From Flabesymbios commensalis (Eukaryota; Annelida; Polychaeta; Terebellida; Flabelligeridae): 64,000 nucleotides of DNA. Position numbers and translations under genes: made by a program. The stretch is taken from positions 62,001 to 126,000 of the forward strand of contig OZ024916.1 in the NCBI GenBank assembly GCA_964017125.1. Reading direction: 5' to 3'. This document shows, piece after piece, positions 22,341 to 34,019 of this stretch. Position 1 is the stretch's first letter, and each line of letters opens with the position of its first letter. The notes beneath the pieces are model-generated. The model worked only from the letters and a program-made list of their open reading frames with translations, did not search any database and was not told where the DNA came from.

Positions 22341-24063
22341 ATTCACCTGACAAAACAGGCAACTAAAAATTATACAAAAGGCAATATTGATTCGGTATCC
22401 TGGTAAACTAGGCATACACACAATCTATAGCCGATATTTTGCAATGCTGTGATAAAAAATACTCCTACAACGCGACAGGTGCTGGGAAGACAGCAAACAA
22501 ATTAGGCTTTATGACACAGACAAGATATTCTCAATATATCGTGACATATATTGCATTTGAGATATTATGACATTATCGTGTTATTAACTATATTATAACT
22601 TCTATTCTGTTAAGTAAAATTTAAGGATATAATGTAATTTTACAGTAATATTAGCCTTATGTTGGTTTAATTTAAGGATATTGGTCTAGTGTGATTTGAC
22701 AGAATATTACTGCTCACTAAGGCCCTCTGGTGAATGGGTTATACATGACAACTATTTTGTAGGCGTATTTATACACGGAACGGAACGGAACGGAACGAAA
22801 CGGTACGGTTTCAATTTAGGTTATAATAAACTACAATAGGCATAAATAAGTAACTGTACAAAACATTTGTTATTATGGAATAAAAGTACTGAAGACATGG
22901 AAGACAATTCATAACAATAACAACAATAATAGCTTTAAACCAGAACAAAAAATACATTATAATACGTTGCGATGGAATAAATGATAAACAATAACAATTA
23001 ATAAATATGGAAATAACATCAACATGGGGAGCAGTTATTGGGGTGGCGTGAAGTGAAAGATGAGCTGCGTCAAGCTAAAACACAATATTACCGTTCATTT
23101 TTTAACCACAGCAATAGAAGATGGGCGGAAACAATCAGCGACAGCAGCCAGATTTAATACATAATTATGTAGGTGTTGGTGGGACTAAAGAACACCCCTC
23201 TGGAGCCCCACAGATGGAATGTGACGTGCTGGAGTGAATGTCCGTAAACCGAGAGAGTATATTTCAGAGTATATTTCTATGTAGACTACACGACAGCACG
23301 ATTTTTGTAATTAGAACGATCTCGCCCTCCACTATGTTCTGGTTTAGAACGCATGTATCTGAAACGTAGGATACTCACATCATCACTAATGGTTTAAATG
23401 ACCAAAATATTTTTCGGGAGGTGTTTTAAAAATGCTCTCACTTGATAAAAAACTGATGGAATGTTTCAGAATCAGCTGAGTGGATGCATAAAAGGTCACT
23501 AAGTTAAGTCAATCCGATTAAAATGTATTTTGAGGGCGTTAATAGGGGTTAAATCGATCGCGAACCGCCGGCGACACGCTATCTTACGGTTCAGATATGG
23601 AAGGCTTGCTAACCCGTAACACGTTGTGGAGGGTGGTGTTTGCTAACTAGATTTTTGTTGTATAAAAAAATAGTTGTCGTGTAGGCCATTCACCAGAGGG
23701 CCTTAGTGAGCAGCAATATACATTAGACCAACATCCTTAAATTAAACTAAAATTAAACTAATATTACTGTCAAATTACATTATATCCTTAAATTTTACTT
23801 TATAAAAAAGAAGCTACCATGTAGCTAAGAACATGATAATTTCAAAATATCTGCAGTGCAATATATCACGATATATTGAGAATATCTTGTCTGAGTCATG
23901 AAGCATAATTTGTTTGCTGTCTGTCCAGCACTGGAGTCGTTGTAGGCGTATTTTTTATCACGGATGCGTCGCCTGACGACAATAGTCTCTGGCACGGAAT
24001 CCTCAGTTTCTAATCATCGTTTAATTATTTATAATTTTTGACTGCCTGTTTTGTCAGGCGAAT
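22341..24063. mobile_element. 1.7-kb fold-back element with long arms
   Basis: The ends share CCTGACAAAACAGGCA in inverted orientation (left end from 22341, right end to 24063). The arms stay complementary for about 350-400 bp; for example TGACAGAATATTACTGCTCA and GGCCCTCTGGTGAATGG on the left pair with GAGCAGCAATATACATTAGA and CCATTCACCAGAGGGCC on the right. The centre (about 22770-23300) is not paired and holds a (GGAAC)n run at 22779-22800 and no clear gene. A second MITE (23309-23650) is inserted inside the right arm. Non-autonomous DNA transposon, family unknown. Confidence 0.85.
23309..23650. mobile_element. 342-bp hAT-like MITE, 8-bp TSD ATTTTTGT
   Basis: Perfect 8-bp direct repeats ATTTTTGT flank it (23301-23308 and 23651-23658). 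The imperfect inverted ends carry CGCCCTCCACTATGTTC...GGTTTAG on the left and CTAACCCG...CACGTTGTGGAGGGTGG on the right. A second copy lies at 52011-52354. Eight-bp duplications point to the hAT superfamily. It contains no open frame of note. Confidence 0.88.
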
Positions 24064-24360
24064 GATATAATGTTTTGAAAAAACCCTTTCATTTTAGGCT
24101 AGCTTCACACACACATGTAGGATTTTGTTCATATTGGACACGTCCTATAAGATTCCGTGTCAAAAGGACGCCGTGTTCAGACGTAGGTCTTATCTTATCC
24201 TTTGATTACAATTCACAGCTATTTATTTAGGCCACCCTATTTGATGATTTCACGATCACAGGTATTTCCAGATATTCGATCACAGTCACACGTAATTGAT
24301 ACTGCGATTTTCTTGGATGCAATAAATAACAAAAACATCATATAGACTAGGGCATGGGTG
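24064..24360. other. flank with GATCACAG-type short repeats
   Basis: Short phrases such as GATCACAGGTATTTCC and GATCACAGTCACACGTAATT recur. A similar tract (CACTTCACAGGTATATTTAG, CACATGTAATTG) flanks the other side of the 10.1-kb element at about 34600-34660. This may be the original host repeat into which the large element went. Confidence 0.4.
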
Positions 24361-24606
24361 ATGATGAAACCCGAAAGCAAGCCAATTGCCGAAAGCAAGA
24401 TCGCGGCACCGAAAGCAAGCTATATACAGGCGAAAGCAAGCTATACAGGCAGAGTTCAAAAGTGAAACATTATTTTTATATTGATTTATCATGAGCATAT
24501 CGTTAGTACATAATGTATATTGCGATACATATTTAGATCGGTATTTCGTAAAAAACCCATAATAATAATAACTATTAACTATCCCCGCACCGAAAGCAAG
24601 CATATA
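24361..24606 (+). repeat. left terminal inverted repeat, outer part
   Basis: Contains five CGAAAGCAAG motifs separated by about 15-30 bp at the start, and one at 24591 after an AT-rich spacer. Its partner is the reversed 34320-34503. The continuation of the arm is displaced to 26453-26880 by the 1.85-kb element at 24607-26452. Confidence 0.85.
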
Positions 24607-25004
24607 TGAGGGATTCTATAATTTTAAGCACCAGCACTGTCCGCACCTTGTAATATTTATTATTGAATATTTTGATTTATTTTGATAACATAAATGCAAT
24701 GAATGACCTTTATTTTACAATATAGCAATATTACAACGCAAAAAATTCTAACATAAATGTGTTTTTTGAAAGAAATATTGTGTAAATTTAGCCAATTTTA
24801 GCCAAAAAGCCTTGTCCCACATTCTAAATCCCACATAAACAGGCGATTTATTCTAGACTTCCTGTATTATATATTATATTTGTGTCTGATATAATGTTAG
24901 TGCACAACACTATCTATAAGATTATATACAAGTTTTTTTAAATAATTTTATTATTTTACCACTTTTTATGCAATTTATGTCTGTCCCACGTTGCAGCGAC
25001 TCTC

Positions 25005-25860
25005 CGTAACGCTTATAGTTTTCAGGTAATTTCTATACTTTTTCTGACCAAAATATCACTTGTCTGGTGCCAAAGAGTTGCGCGAGGCCTTCATGCAGTG
25101 AATCGAGAAAAAAAAAGTATAATAAATGTGTTTTTGTTTAGAAATAATGTAAGGTTTGTGCAAGTCTTTGGGTGAGTATTTTAATTCAATGTCTCTCCAT
25201 AACGCGATTTTTTACACATAAATACTGCAAATAAACTTTTAAGCACCCTTCAACCTCCAAGCCTACTACAACCTCATTTGAAAAAAACAAAAATAATCAT
25301 AGTATAGCATAATACATAGTTGCTATGCAAGATTTAGTAAGAAAAACGTCTCTCCATAACGCATATTTTCTGTCTCTCCATAACAAAAATAAAAACGTTA
25401 TGGAGAGAAAAAGTAGTCACAAATTACCCTTTTACTCATTTAAAAATAGCTATATAAACCTTTATGAATTTGGTATTTTAACCAACAAGTGACATTTGTT
25501 GAAATAGTAACTTTTCTTTTTGTCTTTTAAATTGTGTTAGCATCGATATTTAGTATTTGTTTATTGTCACTCCATAACAGAAATAATTGCCGTTATGGAG
25601 AGACAATGTTCGTTATTATTACTCTCCATAACGACAAAAATCGTAACGGAGAGAAATTCTTATTTCATTATTTAAGGGTTATTGTCATAAAGTGATTCTT
25701 TCTAAATTAAGTGATCAACATTATGATAGCCATGTTCAACTACTTGTTAAATATTGTATACTTTTGTAGAAGGGTCACTGAGAAATTAAAGTTTGAAGAT
25801 TACTCCGTAACATAAATTGGTCTCTCCGTAACGGTAAATTAGTCTCTCCATAACGGTAAG
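25005..25860. repeat. TCTCTCCATAACG motif cluster (direct and inverted)
   Basis: About ten copies of TCTCTCC(A/G)TAACG or its complement CGTTATGGAGAGA occur in roughly 850 bp of otherwise AT-rich DNA. Examples are at about 25005, 25191, 25350, 25372, 25397, 25590, 25622, 25830 and 25845. Spacing is irregular. Direct and inverted pairs enclose 20-30 bp loops (CCATAACAGAAATAATTGCC-GTTATGGAGAG). It looks like arrayed protein-binding sites or very short hairpins inside the TIR element. Confidence 0.8.
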
Positions 25861-25994
25861 AAAAAATTAAATTGATAAAAATATTCATTTAAAAGGGAAA
25901 TTAAGCTCTGCAATAAACAAAGCTAAGTTGACATGTTTTTAAATTTTTGACAATATCCAGACAATCTCATATATCAAGGAAAATATCATCACTG

Positions 25995-26425
25995 CCCTGC
26001 AAACACTGTACGTAATATAACGTTCGTTGAGGTCCCATTTTCGTCATTCATGGATGAATGTAACGAGGACGTGCTAAGGACGTAGTCATAATAACCCTAA
26101 CGTCGCCAGAACGTCCCAATAACGTTACATTCATGATTTACGTTCTAAGGACGTAAATGGGAGTTCACAGAATTACGTCCTAAGTACGAAATGCTGTACG
26201 TTGTGGGGACGTTATGACGTAAAACAGTATTCGTACTTAGGACGTAATTCTGTGAACTCCCATTTACGTCCTTAGAACGTAAAACATAAATGTAGCGTTA
26301 TTGAGACGTTCTGGGGACGTTAGGGTTATTATGACTACTTCCCTAGCACGTCCTCGTTACGTTCATCCATGAATGACGAAAATGGGACCTTAACGAACGT
26401 TATATTACGTACAGTGTTTGCAGGG
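25995..26425. mobile_element. 431-bp near-perfect palindromic MITE
   Basis: It starts CCCTGCAAACACTGTACG and ends CGTACAGTGTTTGCAGGG. Both arms of about 200 bp match nearly base for base around a centre near 26210; for example GAATTACGTCCTAAGTACGA pairs with TCGTACTTAGGACGTAATTC. ACGT and GGACG words are enriched. It lies inside the right end of the 1.85-kb TIR element. No coding capacity. A full-length hairpin of this kind suggests recent activity or active homogenisation. Confidence 0.9.
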
Positions 26426-26452
26426 TGGTGCCTAAAATTATAGAATCCCTCA

Positions 26453-26900
26453 TATAGGCAAAATTCAGGTCATAAACATAATATTTCTGATGATTTACAA
26501 CGATTGAATTATTGTAGGAAACATAATGTATAAATGAGAAATAATTTTATCAATTTAAAAAAAAATGTAGTATTGTATTACATGTATTAAATAATACCGG
26601 CGACGAAAGCAAGATCCCCGTACTGACAGCAAGCCTTTAATGGTAGAACTCGGAAGTAACATTCGAATTATTTTTCTATATATAAGAAATTACTACAAAG
26701 CATTGATAATGACATGTTTACCTTCTCCTGAGAGCAAAAGTATATAAGTTATATATAACATGTACTTAACTGAGTGAACTGGGCGACGAAAGCAAGATCC
26801 TACTACAGAAAGCAAGCGAGTGGCTTGTGTAACACCTGGCGACGAAAGCAAGATCCTAGCCTGTCACCGAAAGCAAGATCACCCCCCCCCCCCTCGAAAG
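26453..26900 (+). repeat. left terminal inverted repeat, inner part
   Basis: Continues the GAAAGCAAG arm after the nested element. Motifs at about 26602, 26784, 26806, 26838 and 26866, several as CGACGAAAGCAAGATCC, mirror the reversed copies at 34020-34320. A run of 12-13 C follows at 26881. Confidence 0.8.
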
Positions 26901-29300
26901 TTCATGCTTGTAAAAGAATAAAATATTTTATCAATTGTAATTACACATAGGCTATTATTCTAGTGTTGTTATAGTTACTGGAACCAAAGAGCAAAAATAG
27001 CTTTATAAAACCTATGCAATGCCAATGATAATACTTTTATTCAGTTTTATCGACAATTAAAAAAACCAAGCCAAAGAAACATAAATTGATGTAAAATTTA
27101 CCAATCAGGTACAAATACTATACTCTTGTCAGCTGAAACTGTCATTATAGGGCCTAATACCCAACGCGCTTTGCCGTTTATTAATGATCTTTCAGGCTAT
27201 TATTTATAATCTTACAATCTTATAAATATTATTTGTTCGTTTTTTTATGAAACGAAATATCCTTTTTTTCTCAACCATAGGGTCAAGTAGGTGGATACCG
27301 TGATATGACACTTCTTTGTTAGTTTTTAGCGGCTTCTCCTTGACCAAACTAACACGGCTAACATGCTGCTCCTGTTGATGATATGCTCCACGTAATTCCC
27401 GTGGTATAATATCACCTATATGGCACCTCTTTGTTATTTTTTCACGGTTAACACGCCTAACAGTTTTCTCGGTTATAATATCACCTACACTTCTTTGTTA
27501 TTTTTTCGCGGCTTCTCCTGACATGCTGCTCCTGCTAATGATATGCTCCACCTATATCCCGTGACTAAAACGCTTACAATACCGTAATGTATAGGCCTGT
27601 GAAGGCCTGATCTGTCCAGTGGCCCAATCTGTCTTTTTTGGGTTAAACTATGTTTTATTCGTGTGCACTGCAGCGGTAATTCTTCCGACTGAATGTTTGT
27701 AAACAGAGACACATGTCATGCATGTTGTCAGATTGTCATGACTGATTGCGTTCTCTGATATAGCATAGACTATCCTACATTATGATTTGTAGTTCATGCA
27801 ATATTTTTTAATTATAAGAGAGCATTTATGTCAAATCTATGCCACATCATCTCGTTCATCACCAGCCAAGGCCTTGGCCGAGCGTGGGTGTAGCGATAAT
27901 AGGGGCTTTTGGTGTGATGTTACGGGTCGGACTTAATATCGAAACCGACCGAAACCCGCCGAAACCAAGTTACCATGTCGAGACCGATTAAAATATATAT
28001 AACTTAATATATAGGTAGGACGTTCAAATAAGATAATTATGCAAACGCTGTTCATTTGAGTGCGATGTGAGAAAATGCAGCACTCGTTCAATAAATAAGG
28101 TGTGAGCCTTTAGGCGAACACTTTATCCATTTAACATGTGCTGTATTTTCACATATCGCACGAAAAATGAACATCGCTTGTATTTTCTCACACGATTGAG
28201 TCAAACATATACCAGACTACCCTACATTGAATCATTTGATTGTGCTCAATCTACAGCTAAAGTGCGATATGGGATGATACCAATACACGTCTGTGACCAC
28301 AGCACAGAGTGTGAGAATACCTTGTGATATGCTCGTTATTGTGTGAACAATTTGGAAGTGTAGCGTTATTATTTTTTATGCAATGGCCTTCTTATATATT
28401 TCTATTTTGGTATAGGTAGCAGTAGCTAATTCCTACTTATTACCGTCCCGAAACCAAGTAATATATATATATAACTTAATGTACAGGTTCGACGTTCAAA
28501 AATGATACAATAATACCCTGATTATGTTTCTTATTGAGTGGAAAAAATTTGGAAGTGTAGCGTTATTATTTTTTAAGAAGTGGCCTTATATATTTTTAAT
28601 TAGGTAGGTAGAAGTTAGGCTTACTTATTACCGTCCAATTATTTAGGTAGCCTGAATTGAACCTTTATTTTACATTGTCCATATTTGAAAAAAATATACA
28701 TTTCAAACGTTAGAACATTTGACTTGTAATACACTTTTAGAATTAGTTTAATGGGTTCTCAATTATCTGTTTGTAGATGCTGTGTTCCTATGATAGGCTT
28801 GTTGAAAAAATGAAGCGATGAGACGAAATAACTCAGCTTTGACTGTAACAAGTGTGCCAGCTCAGCTCATGCCGCAGCTGTTGAACGTCTCCTGCTGGAG
28901 ACGTATGATCTCACATTGCCACCACTGGCACCACCATCAATGACAAAATACCTTTTCCGTTTTGTACTCTGCTGACCAATTTCTTGCGCTGGTCCAACTG
29001 ACATGACGACATGTGTTAGGATCTGACAAGGTTTTCAACTTGAGAGATTCACACTTGACAGAGACCAACGCAGGTATTTAGGATATGGACAATTCAGACC
29101 TGTGTCATGTATATCCCCCCCCCCCCCACCTGTCACACTGTACTATGTCCATGTTGCAATTCTAGACGCAGGTCTTTAGGAAATGGACAATTCAGACCTG
29201 CGTCATGCAGGGCCATGTATATATATCCTCAACCTGTAACTTCACCATCATTTTGACCACCATTATATGTAATTAAAGTGTGTATATGACAATGATGTGT
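26901..29300. other. interior of the large element, no gene recognised
   Basis: AT-rich DNA with small duplications. AATATCACCTATATGGCACC-like phrases repeat at 27380-27560. A block containing TTTGGAAGTGTAGCGTTATT is duplicated at about 28350 and 28550. A 17-bp phrase GGACAATTCAGACCTG recurs at 29088 and 29186. TAGGCCTGTGAAGGCCT with CCCAATCTGTC at 27592-27635 has its inverted partner at 33301-33343. No protein-coding frame is supported. Confidence 0.5.
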
Positions 29301-29369
29301 ATAAACGTTGGAAAACAAACTGGTATTTTGTCGTCATTTCAATCAATAGATTTCATCCTGTCCAGCCTG

Positions 29370-30665
29370 ACTATGAACCTTCTCCTCCACTCTTCAGACG
29401 TTGTCATGTTAAGACAAAAGCACTAGACACATTTGGTCAACTGTGCCCAATCTGTCCTATTTTGATTATTTTTGAACTAATTGTTACTTTCACTAGTCTA
29501 TGAACCTTCTCCACTCTTCAGACGTTGTCATGTTAAGACAAAAGCACTAGACACATTGGGTCAACTGTGCCCAATCTGTCCTATTTTGATTATTTTTGAA
29601 CTAATTGTTACTTTCACTAGTCTATGAACCTTCTCCTCCACTCTTCAGACGTTGTCATGTTAAAACAAAAGCACTAGACACATTGGGTCAACTGTGCCCA
29701 ATCTGTCCTATTGTGATTATTTTTGAACTAATTGTTACTTTTACTAGTCTATGGACCTTCTCCTCCACTCTTCAGACGTTGTCATGTTAAGACAAAAGCA
29801 CTAGACACATTTGGTCAGCTGTGCCCAATCTGTCCTATTTTAATTATTTTTGAACTAATTGTTATTTTCACTACTCTATGAACCTCCTCCTCCACTCTTC
29901 AGACGCTGTCATGTTAAGACAAAAGCACTATACACATTGGGTCAACTGTGCCCAATCTGTCATATTTTGATTATGTTTGAACTAATTGTTACTTTTACTA
30001 GTCTATGAACCTCCTCCTCCACTCTTCAGACGTTGTCATGTAAAGGCACATTGGGTCAACTGTGCCCAATCTGTCCTATTTTGATTATTTTTGAACTAAT
30101 TGTTACTTTCACTAGTCTATGAACCTTCTCTTCCACTCTTCAGACGTTGTCATGTTAAGACAAAAGCACTAGACACATTGGGTCAACCGTGCCCAATCTG
30201 TCCTATTTTGATTATTTTTGAACTAATTGTTACTTTCACTAGTCTATGAACGTCACCCTCCACTCTTCAGACGTTGTCATGTTAAGACAAAAGTATTAGA
30301 CACATTGGGTCAACTGTGCCCAATCTGTCCTATTTTAATTATTTTTGAACTAATTGTTACTTTCACTACTCTATGAACCTCCTCCTCCACTCTTCAGACG
30401 TTGTCATGTTAAGACAAAAGCACTAGACAAAGTGGGTCAACTGTGCCCAATCTGTCCTATTTTGATTATTTTGGAACTAGTTGTTACTTTCACTAGTCTA
30501 TGAACCTCTTCCTCCACTCTTCAAACTTTGTCATGTTAAGATCAAAGCACTAGACATATTGGGTCAACTGTGCCCAATCTGTCCTTTTTTGATTACTAGT
30601 ATTTTTGTGCTAATTGTTACTCTCACTAGTCGATGAACCTCCTCCTCCACTCTTCAGACGTTATC
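29370..30665 (+). repeat. about 123-bp tandem array
   Basis: Ten or eleven copies of a unit with CTCCACTCTTCAGACGTTGT, CATGTTAAGACAAAAGCACT, GTGCCCAATCTGTCCTA and GAACTAATTGTTACTTTCAC. Units are about 120-127 bp and closely similar, one shortened near 30040. It lies in the middle of the 10.1-kb inverted-repeat element. Open frames in it are by-products. Confidence 0.93.
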
Positions 30666-30699
30666 TTTTTACGATAACTAAATAATAAATATTTTTTAC

Positions 30700-33343
30700 T
30701 GATGTCTGGGTGCAAGGGGGGGGGGGGGGGGGGTTGGTTACCTCGCAATGGGTCCATAATAGAACAGATCTGGTCAAATCAGCATAGTTTCCATAGTGGA
30801 ACATATATGTTCAATGTGGCAAATACTCATCAAAATTTGACAGATTGGGCCCAGTTGCGAGTATTGACCCAAAGTGTCTAGTTTTGTTTTTCTAGCATGA
30901 CCACGTCTCAGAAGGGTTTTTTTATATCCGTATTACATCTGAGTTAATATCTGAATGTTTGGAAGGTTCTCAAATTCGGTGCTTTTCAGTATTTTACTCA
31001 TTAGGTTAAATGGGACAGATTGGGCCATATTGCGTGTTTTTGATCTCAATAATCTTTTTGAGGTAGTGACATGATAAAAGCAGTCAAATTGTTTTTAAAA
31101 AAAATCATTGTTGTTTGGGCCCGCTGTGAAGTGAGTGAGGTTTGGTTATCTCGTAATGGGTATATAATGAAACAGATCTAATCAAACTAGCAGGTTCTCA
31201 CTGAAATAGGACAGATTGGGCCTAGTTGCGAGTAGGCCCTATCGTCCCAAAGTATCTAGTTTTGTTTTTCTAGCATGATCACGTTTCAGAATTTTTTTTA
31301 TATAAGTATTACATCTGTCAGTGAGTTGATATCTGAATGTTTGGAAGGTTCTCAGATTAGTTTTTTTCTGTGTTTTAATAATTGGATTAAATGGGACAGA
31401 TTGGTCCATATTGCGTGTTTTTGATCTCAATAATCTTTTTGAGGTAGTGACATTATAGAAACAGTCAAATTGTTTAAAAAACATTTCACTCGTGAGGTGG
31501 TTGAAGTTTGGTTATTTCGTAATGGGACCATAATGGAACAGATCTGATCAAAGTGGCGGGTACTAATCGAAATAGGACAGATTGGGCCATATTGTGTGTT
31601 TTTTATCGCAAATACTGTATCTTTTTACGATAAAAAACAATATATATTTGTTATTGGTGTTTGGGTGCAAAGGGGGGGGTGGTTACCTCGCAATGGGTCC
31701 ATAATAGAACAGATCTGGTCAAATCAGCAATTACTCATCGAAATAGGACAGATTGGCCCAATGGCGGGTATTGACCTATAAAGTGTAGAGTTTTGTTCTT
31801 AGCTGACCACGTCTCAGAATTTGTTTTTCAATACCGGTAGCAGTGAAAAAGCAGTCACTTTTTCTGAACATAAATGGGTGTTTGTGTGCGCTGTGAGGTG
31901 AATGAGATGTGGTTATCTCATAATGTCTGGTCAAGGTAGCAATTACTCATCAAAATAGGACAGATTGGGCCCAGTAGCGAGTATTGACCCAAAGTGTCTA
32001 GTTTTGTTTTTCTAGCATGACCACGGCTCAGAATGTTTTTTTATATCAGTATTATATCTGAGTTGATATCTGAATGTTTGAAAGGTCTGAAATTAGGTGC
32101 TTTTCTGTGTTTAAATCATTGGGCTAAACGGGACAGATTGGGCCATATTGCGTGTTTTTGATAGCAAGTATCTTTTTGAGATAGTGTCATGATAAAAACA
32201 GTCAAATTGTTTTTTAAAAAAAATGTCACTGTTGTTTGGGTCCGCTGTCAAGTGAGTGAGGTTTGGTTATCCCGTAATGGATATATAATGGAACAGATCA
32301 AAGTGGCGAGTACTCTAAATAAGACAGATTGGGCCATATTGCGTGTTTTTGATCTTTTTTATCGCAAATATCTTTTTAAGATAAAAAACAATAAATATTT
32401 TTCACTGGTGTTTGGGTGCAGGAAGGGGGGTTGGCTACCTCGCAACGGGTCCATAATTGAACAGATCTGGTCAAATAAGCAATTGCTCATCGAAGTAGGA
32501 CGGATTGGGCCCAGAGGCGGGTATTGACCCAAAATGTCTACATTTGTTTTTTCTCATGAATTAGTTAAATATCAGTATAGTACATCTCATTTGATATCTG
32601 ATTGTTTGGAAGGTCTAGAATCAGGTGATTTTTCGTTTTTTAATCATGGAGTTAGGCCTAAATGAGACAGATCACAAGTTTCTTTTTGATTCCAGGTTTT
32701 GCGCCGACAAAACTTTCTATCTGTAGTCGTGGTTGATTATTATTATTTTTTTTTTAACTATGGTTTAAATTTTATAATGATAGTTTGTGGACTTGTTTTT
32801 GATCGCAAGTATCTTTTTGAGGTAGTAAAACAAACAAATCACTGGTGTTTGGGTCCGCTGTGAGGTGAGTGGGTCTATAATGGAGCAGATCTGATCAAAG
32901 AATCACTTACTCATTGAAATAGGATAGATTGGGCCCAATGGTGGGTATTTTTGATCTAAAATGTACAGTTTTGCTTTTTTTAGCTGACCACGTCTCATAA
33001 TATAAATTTTTAAATACCAGTAAAAAACCGTCACTTTTTTACTGGGGTTTGGGTCCGCTGTGAGGTGAATGAGGTGTGGTTATCTCATAATACGTTTTAA
33101 GCAACATTAAAACAACATTGGGACAATGCGCCGAGTTAACTGGGTATCCCGCTGCCTGTACGCAATTAGCGATACCCTAAAATGGATAGATGGGGCGAGG
33201 TGCAGGCGGGCGAGCTAATGCAACGAATTTAGATAATACCGAATCAGCCGCAGTCGATAACATCAGCGTTTTTATATTACCGTCTATAGTTAACAACGTA
33301 GGACAGATTGGGTCACGGGACAGATTAGGCCTTCACAGGCCTA
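30700..33343 (-). repeat. diverged repeats with GACAGATTGGGCC
   Basis: Blocks of about 180-370 bp recur imperfectly. Each contains GGACAGATTGGGCC(A/C), often with TTGCGTGTTTTTGATC, ACAGATCTGGTCAAA or TTTGGGTGCAAGGGGG. GACAGATTGGGC is the reverse complement of the GCCCAATCTGTC word in the neighbouring 123-bp array, so the two arrays face each other. An 18-G run sits at 30716-30733. No gene recognised. Confidence 0.85.
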
Positions 33344-33591
33344 CTACTACTAATATTATTTATTATTATTATAATAATTTTGCCCAGTCAAAGTCAATGG
33401 CATTGATCATTAAAAACACTTTTCTCTTTGCTATGAGTATGCTACTCGTACCAAAATTAAAGGTGTTTTTCACAAAAAAATTCTATATATATACAATACT
33501 CGGATATTAAGTTCTGCTTATGTTAAATGATTGACCACCCAAGAATAAATGGGTATGAAGCTATTTTATTCTGGTACGACGTTCTGCTACA

Positions 33592-33960
33592 TTGAACGTC
33601 CAGTCAAAGTCACTCAATGAGAATGCTAACGTTACTGGTACGAGAGTTTGCCTTTACTTTTTAAATATCCAATACACTATAGGACAGCATAATCGGACCG
33701 CCAGGGCTCGAATTTCGAGTCCTGTGTCTGGAGGACAGTGTCATCTCAATCATCTCACGTACCATCCTCAGGTAGTTCTCCTGGCCCAGCTCAGCCTATA
33801 TGTGCACAAAGGTGGCCTAAAGCCCGATTCATTTTATCCGTGCTTGGCAAGCCCAAAATATGTGCAAGAGACAGAGTCCTCTATATTTTGTGGTAACTGT
33901 AAATTGTGGGTACATGCTTGGTGCGTCCCTATGTCTATGAGCACCTTATTTACCACATAA
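33592..33960 (+). pseudogene. PHD-finger-like scrap next to a SINE fragment
   Basis: The end of this open frame reads ESSIFCGNCKLWVHAWCVPM, which resembles the second half of a PHD-type zinc finger (C-x2-C...W-x-H-x2-C). Such fingers occur in ORF1 of some CR1/L2-type LINEs and in host chromatin proteins. The first half of the frame overlaps SINE-derived DNA, so it is not a gene as it stands. Assignment weak. Confidence 0.35.
33692..33832 (+). mobile_element. 5'-truncated copy of the dimeric tRNA SINE
   Basis: It matches the second tRNA-like module and body of the complete SINE at 41250-41562: CGCCAGGGCTCGAATTTCGA, GACAGTGTCATCTCAATCAT, GCCTATATGTGCACAAAGGT and CTAAAGCCCGATTCATTT. The first module is missing. 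It is a second, diverged member that defines the family within this window. Confidence 0.85.
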
Positions 33961-34019
33961 TTCCAGTTGTTGTAAATCCTCAGAGATATTATGATTAACT
34001 CCTGAATTCTGCCTGTATA

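Larger units (their letters stand above)
24607..26452. mobile_element. 1.85-kb TIR element, TSD TATA, nested in the left arm
   Basis: Inverted ends TGAGGGATTCTATAATTTTA and TAAAATTATAGAATCCCTCA, extended by AAGCACCA and TGGTGCC respectively, are flanked by TATA (24603-24606 and 26453-26456). Removing it rejoins the arm so that it matches the right arm (GAAAGCAAGC-TATA then AATTCAGGT). The interior holds a cluster of TCTCTCCATAACG motifs and a 431-bp palindrome, and no transposase frame. Non-autonomous DNA transposon; superfamily not determined. Confidence 0.85.
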
